From Actinomycetales bacterium (lineage in GTDB: Bacteria; Actinomycetota; Actinomycetes; Actinomycetales; Microbacteriaceae): a DNA stretch of 7,331 bases. The number at the start of each line of letters is the position of its first letter. The stretch's first letter is position 1. Below, piece after piece: positions 5,664-7,331 of the stretch. The stretch spans positions 1-7,331 of the forward strand of contig JAATFJ010000294.1 of NCBI GenBank assembly GCA_015655255.1. Reading direction: 5' to 3'. Below the pieces are notes generated by a model, which ran no database searches, was not told the origin of the DNA, and worked only from the letters and a program-made list of their open reading frames with translations. The position numbers and the translations under genes were made by a program.

Positions 5664-6398
5664 TCACCGGGGTGCGAGGGCGGCGCGCAGCGCGAAGGCC
5701 GCATCCGCATCGGTGACCTCGTAGCCTCCGCCGTCGTCGGCGGCGGAGCCCATGCGCACCCCACCGGAGGCCGCGACCGTGCGTTTCGCGGAGAAGTGCA
5801 GCGCGTCGACGCCCGTCTCCGCGAGCACGCGGGCATTGTCCGCGGTGACGCCACTGCCCGCCATGATCTCGATGCGTCCCGCGGAGACCGCGACGAGCCG
5901 GCGCAGCGTCTCGATGCCGTCGATCGCCGCAGAGGCGCCGCCCGAGGTGAGCACGCGTCGCAGTCCCAGCGCGATCGCCGCCTCGAGGCTCGCGACGGGA
6001 TCGCTCGTGACGTCGACGGCGCGGTGCAGCGTCACGGAGGCGCCGCCGGCGGCATCGCGCAGCCGAGCGAGAGCCATGACGTCAAGGCCGCCCGATGCGT
6101 CGAGGCAGCCGATCACCACACCCGCCGCCCCCGCGGAGACGGCGAAGCGGATATCGCGCTCGATGACAGCAAGCTCATCCGCGTCGTAGGAGAAGTCCCC
6201 CGCGCGGGGACGGACGAGGACGTGCACCTCAGGCCCCTCGTCCCCCGCCGCGTCGAGGGCGAGAGCGAGCGTCGCGGGCGAAGGAGTCAGCCCGCCGAGC
6301 GCGAGCGCCTGAGCCAGCTCCACGCGGGCCGCGCCGATGTCCGCGGCGATGCGGACTCCGGCGACGTCCTGCACGGCGAGTTCGAGAGCGAGGGTCAT
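5664..6398 (-). CDS. cutC: CutC-family TIM-barrel protein (copper homeostasis protein CutC-like)
   Basis: A 244-residue protein of the CutC family, close to the 248 residues of E. coli CutC. Conserved segments in order: AARVELAQALALGGLTPS at 23-40, VLVRPRAGDFSYD at 60-72, TLHRAVDVTSDP at 123-134, RVLTSGG at 148-154 and IEIMAGSGVTADN at 176-188, all matching the TIM-barrel strand ends. The cysteines found in E. coli CutC in the VELC and GDFCY segments are Ala and Ser here, and only one Cys (98) remains, so direct copper binding is doubtful; the family's biochemical role is unsettled anyway. The start at ATG 6398 has GGAAG nine bases upstream and matches the family N terminus; an in-frame ATG at 6431 would add 11 unrelated residues across the promoter region. 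It is divergent from marR and shares the palindrome-containing gap; the hydrolase follows 37 bases downstream. Confidence 0.88.
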   Translation of the reverse strand: MTLALELAVQDVAGVRIAADIGAARVELAQALALGGLTPSPATLALALDAAGDEGPEVHVLVRPRAGDFSYDADELAVIERDIRFAVSAGAAGVVIGCLDASGGLDVMALARLRDAAGGASVTLHRAVDVTSDPVASLEAAIALGLRRVLTSGGASAAIDGIETLRRLVAVSAGRIEIMAGSGVTADNARVLAETGVDALHFSAKRTVAASGGVRMGSAADDGGGYEVTDADAAFALRAALAPR

Positions 6399-6436
6399 CC
6401 CCTCATTCTTCCGCTCTCCGACCCCCACCAAAAAAA

Positions 6437-6455
6437 CTTAGTTAGACTAGCTAAG
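6437..6455. promoter_or_regulatory. 19-bp palindromic operator between cutC and marR
   Basis: The sequence cttagttagactagctaag has 9-base arms around a central A, with 8 of 9 pairs matching. It ends two bases before the marR ATG, inside a 59-base divergent gap, and is preceded by seven A's. MarR-family dimers bind palindromes of this size in their own promoter, so autoregulation of marR and the MFS gene is likely. A plus-strand -10-like TAGACT (6443-6448) lies within it and would give an almost leaderless marR message, in keeping with the lack of a Shine-Dalgarno sequence. Control of cutC on the other strand is possible. Confidence 0.65.
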
Positions 6456-6457
6456 CA

Positions 6458-6898
6458 ATGACCGATCTAGGCGACGACCTCCATCTCACCGCGACCGACC
6501 TCCGCCAGGCGACTCTGCGCCTCTCCCGCCGACTGCGCCGCGAACGCGCCGTCAACACGCTGAGCTTTCCACAGCTCGCCGTGCTCGGCACGCTCCGCGT
6601 GCATGGACGCCTCACCATCACCGCGCTCGCCGAGCACGAGCAGGTGACGGCGCCGTCGATGACCAACCTCGTTAATGCCCTCGAGGAACTCGATTACGCC
6701 GTGCGCATCCCCGACGAGGAGGACCGCCGCCGGGTACAGGTGGAGATCACGCCCACAGGCACCGAGATCGTCGAGGAGACCACCCGCCGCCGCGACGCCG
6801 TGCTCGCGGACGCCCTGGAAGAACTCGGCTTCGGCAAGAAAGAACTCGCCACGCTGCGCACCGCCAGCGAACTGATGAGGAGGATCGCCGCACGATGA
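6458..6898 (+). CDS. MarR-family transcriptional regulator
   Basis: Winged helix-turn-helix repressor of 146 residues, the usual MarR length. An N-terminal dimerisation helix (about 8-31) leads to the DNA-binding core: SFPQLAVLGTLRVHGRLTITALAEHEQVTAPSMTNLVNALEELDY spans 36-80, with the recognition helix at about 63-76. The wing DEEDRRRVQVEITPTG lies at 86-101 and carries the classic D-x-R-R-R pattern, and a C-terminal helix closes the dimer. No cysteine is present, so a thiol redox switch is ruled out; a small ligand, perhaps an exporter substrate, is more likely. The stop overlaps the ATG of the MFS exporter by four bases. Expression is probably self-controlled through the palindrome next to its start. 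Confidence 0.93.
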   Translation: MTDLGDDLHLTATDLRQATLRLSRRLRRERAVNTLSFPQLAVLGTLRVHGRLTITALAEHEQVTAPSMTNLVNALEELDYAVRIPDEEDRRRVQVEITPTGTEIVEETTRRRDAVLADALEELGFGKKELATLRTASELMRRIAAR

Positions 6899-7331
6899 GC
6901 TCGATGTTCCGCTCTCTCCATCTCCGTAACTACCGCGTCTGGGCTCTCGGCGCGCTCGTCTCCAACATCGGCGGCTGGATGCAGTCCACGGCGCAGGACT
7001 GGGTCGTCCTCACCGAGCTCACCGATAACGATGCGACGGCCATGGGCCTCACGATGGCACTCCAGTTCGGCCCTCCGCTCCTCCTCGTGGGAGTGACGGG
7101 CTGGGTGGCCGACCGCTTCGACCGACGCAAGCTCCTCCTCCTCACCCAGAGCACCCTCCTCCTCCTCGCCCTGGGCGTGGCCGCCATGCTTCTCTCCGGC
7201 ACCATGACGCTGCCGATCATGTACTGCTTCGCCTTCGCCTTCGGCGTCGCGAACGCCTTCGACGCCCCCGCGCGGCAGGCCTTCGTCTCCGATATGGTGC
7301 GCGTGGAGGATGCCTCGAACGCCGTGGCCAG
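6895..7331 (+). CDS. MFS exporter, EntS/DHA3-like (MFS_3), partial (C-terminal part beyond window)
   Basis: N-terminal 145 residues of a major facilitator efflux protein, reading open at the right edge. Seen: MSSMFRSLHLRNYRVWALGA, then the first helix with SNIGGWMQSTAQDWVVLTELT at about 23-43, helix II, the motif A loop GWVADRFDRRKLLLL at about 68-82, helices at about 80-97 and 100-118, and NAFDAPARQAFVSDMV at about 119-134. This NAxDxPARQAFV segment is typical of the EntS-like/DHA3 transporters that export siderophores or drugs. The start ATG overlaps the marR stop (ATGA) and has GAGGAGG 11 bases upstream (6877-6883), so the two genes are translationally linked. MarR-exporter pairs usually form inducible efflux units; the exported compound is unknown. 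Confidence 0.92.
   Translation, partial: MSSMFRSLHLRNYRVWALGALVSNIGGWMQSTAQDWVVLTELTDNDATAMGLTMALQFGPPLLLVGVTGWVADRFDRRKLLLLTQSTLLLLALGVAAMLLSGTMTLPIMYCFAFAFGVANAFDAPARQAFVSDMVRVEDASNAVA

Noticed and set aside
4724..5716. A 330-codon plus-strand open frame opposite the hydrolase gene
   Set aside because: It covers a hydrolase with a full catalytic triad on the other strand and crosses the promoter gap; composition fits a shadow frame.
5627..5854. Upstream ATG start for the hydrolase (76 more residues)
   Set aside because: The extra part overlaps the 3' end of cutC in another frame and is Arg/Pro/Ser-rich shadow sequence.
6429..6455. Palindrome plus T-run on the minus strand read as an intrinsic terminator
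   Set aside because: The stem is AT-rich with a mismatch and almost no loop, and it lies upstream of the cutC start and next to the marR start, where an operator is far more sensible.

Overview
The window looks like a chromosomal segment of a high-GC actinobacterium, probably of the Microbacteriaceae (Microbacterium-like). This rests on the very high GC content, strong G/C bias at third codon positions, GTG starts, start/stop overlaps between genes, and the mix of protein families; no marker gene allows a firmer placement. It holds eight genes: six on the minus strand and two on the plus strand. No RNA gene, insertion sequence, CRISPR array or prophage was seen, and no stretch over 300 bases lacks a gene.

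Left part (1-2633, minus strand; read right to left): a compact operon of a ROK-family repressor, a YdjC/ChbG-type carbohydrate deacetylase and a GPH (MelB-like) sugar symporter cut by the window edge. Both junctions are 4-base start/stop overlaps (ATGA and GTGA). A near-perfect inverted repeat just upstream of the ROK gene is a good operator candidate. The likely job is ligand-controlled uptake and deacetylation of an N-acetylated sugar or oligosaccharide; the ligand cannot be read from sequence. The transporter lacks the two cation-site aspartates of MelB, and the regulator lacks the usual ROK zinc-binding cysteines.

Middle (2644-4768, minus strand): a lipoate-protein ligase with its accessory domain at the N terminus instead of the C terminus, overlapped by a beta-class DNA methyltransferase that has no restriction partner in view. 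Upstream lies an intergenic gap with an AT-rich promoter candidate and a strongly G-rich/C-rich strand-biased tract.

Right part (4769-7331): an alpha/beta hydrolase of the monoacylglycerol-lipase type, possibly leaderless, preceded by a CutC-family TIM-barrel protein, both on the minus strand. Divergent from cutC is a MarR repressor overlapping an MFS exporter gene (cut by the right edge). A 19-bp palindrome sits directly in front of the marR start and could control marR-MFS and perhaps cutC.

Most of this is ordinary accessory metabolism. I did not find a clear new defence or mobile system. The points most worth checking are the two operator palindromes, the rearranged lipoate ligase, the orphan methyltransferase, and the altered key residues in the symporter and the ROK regulator.
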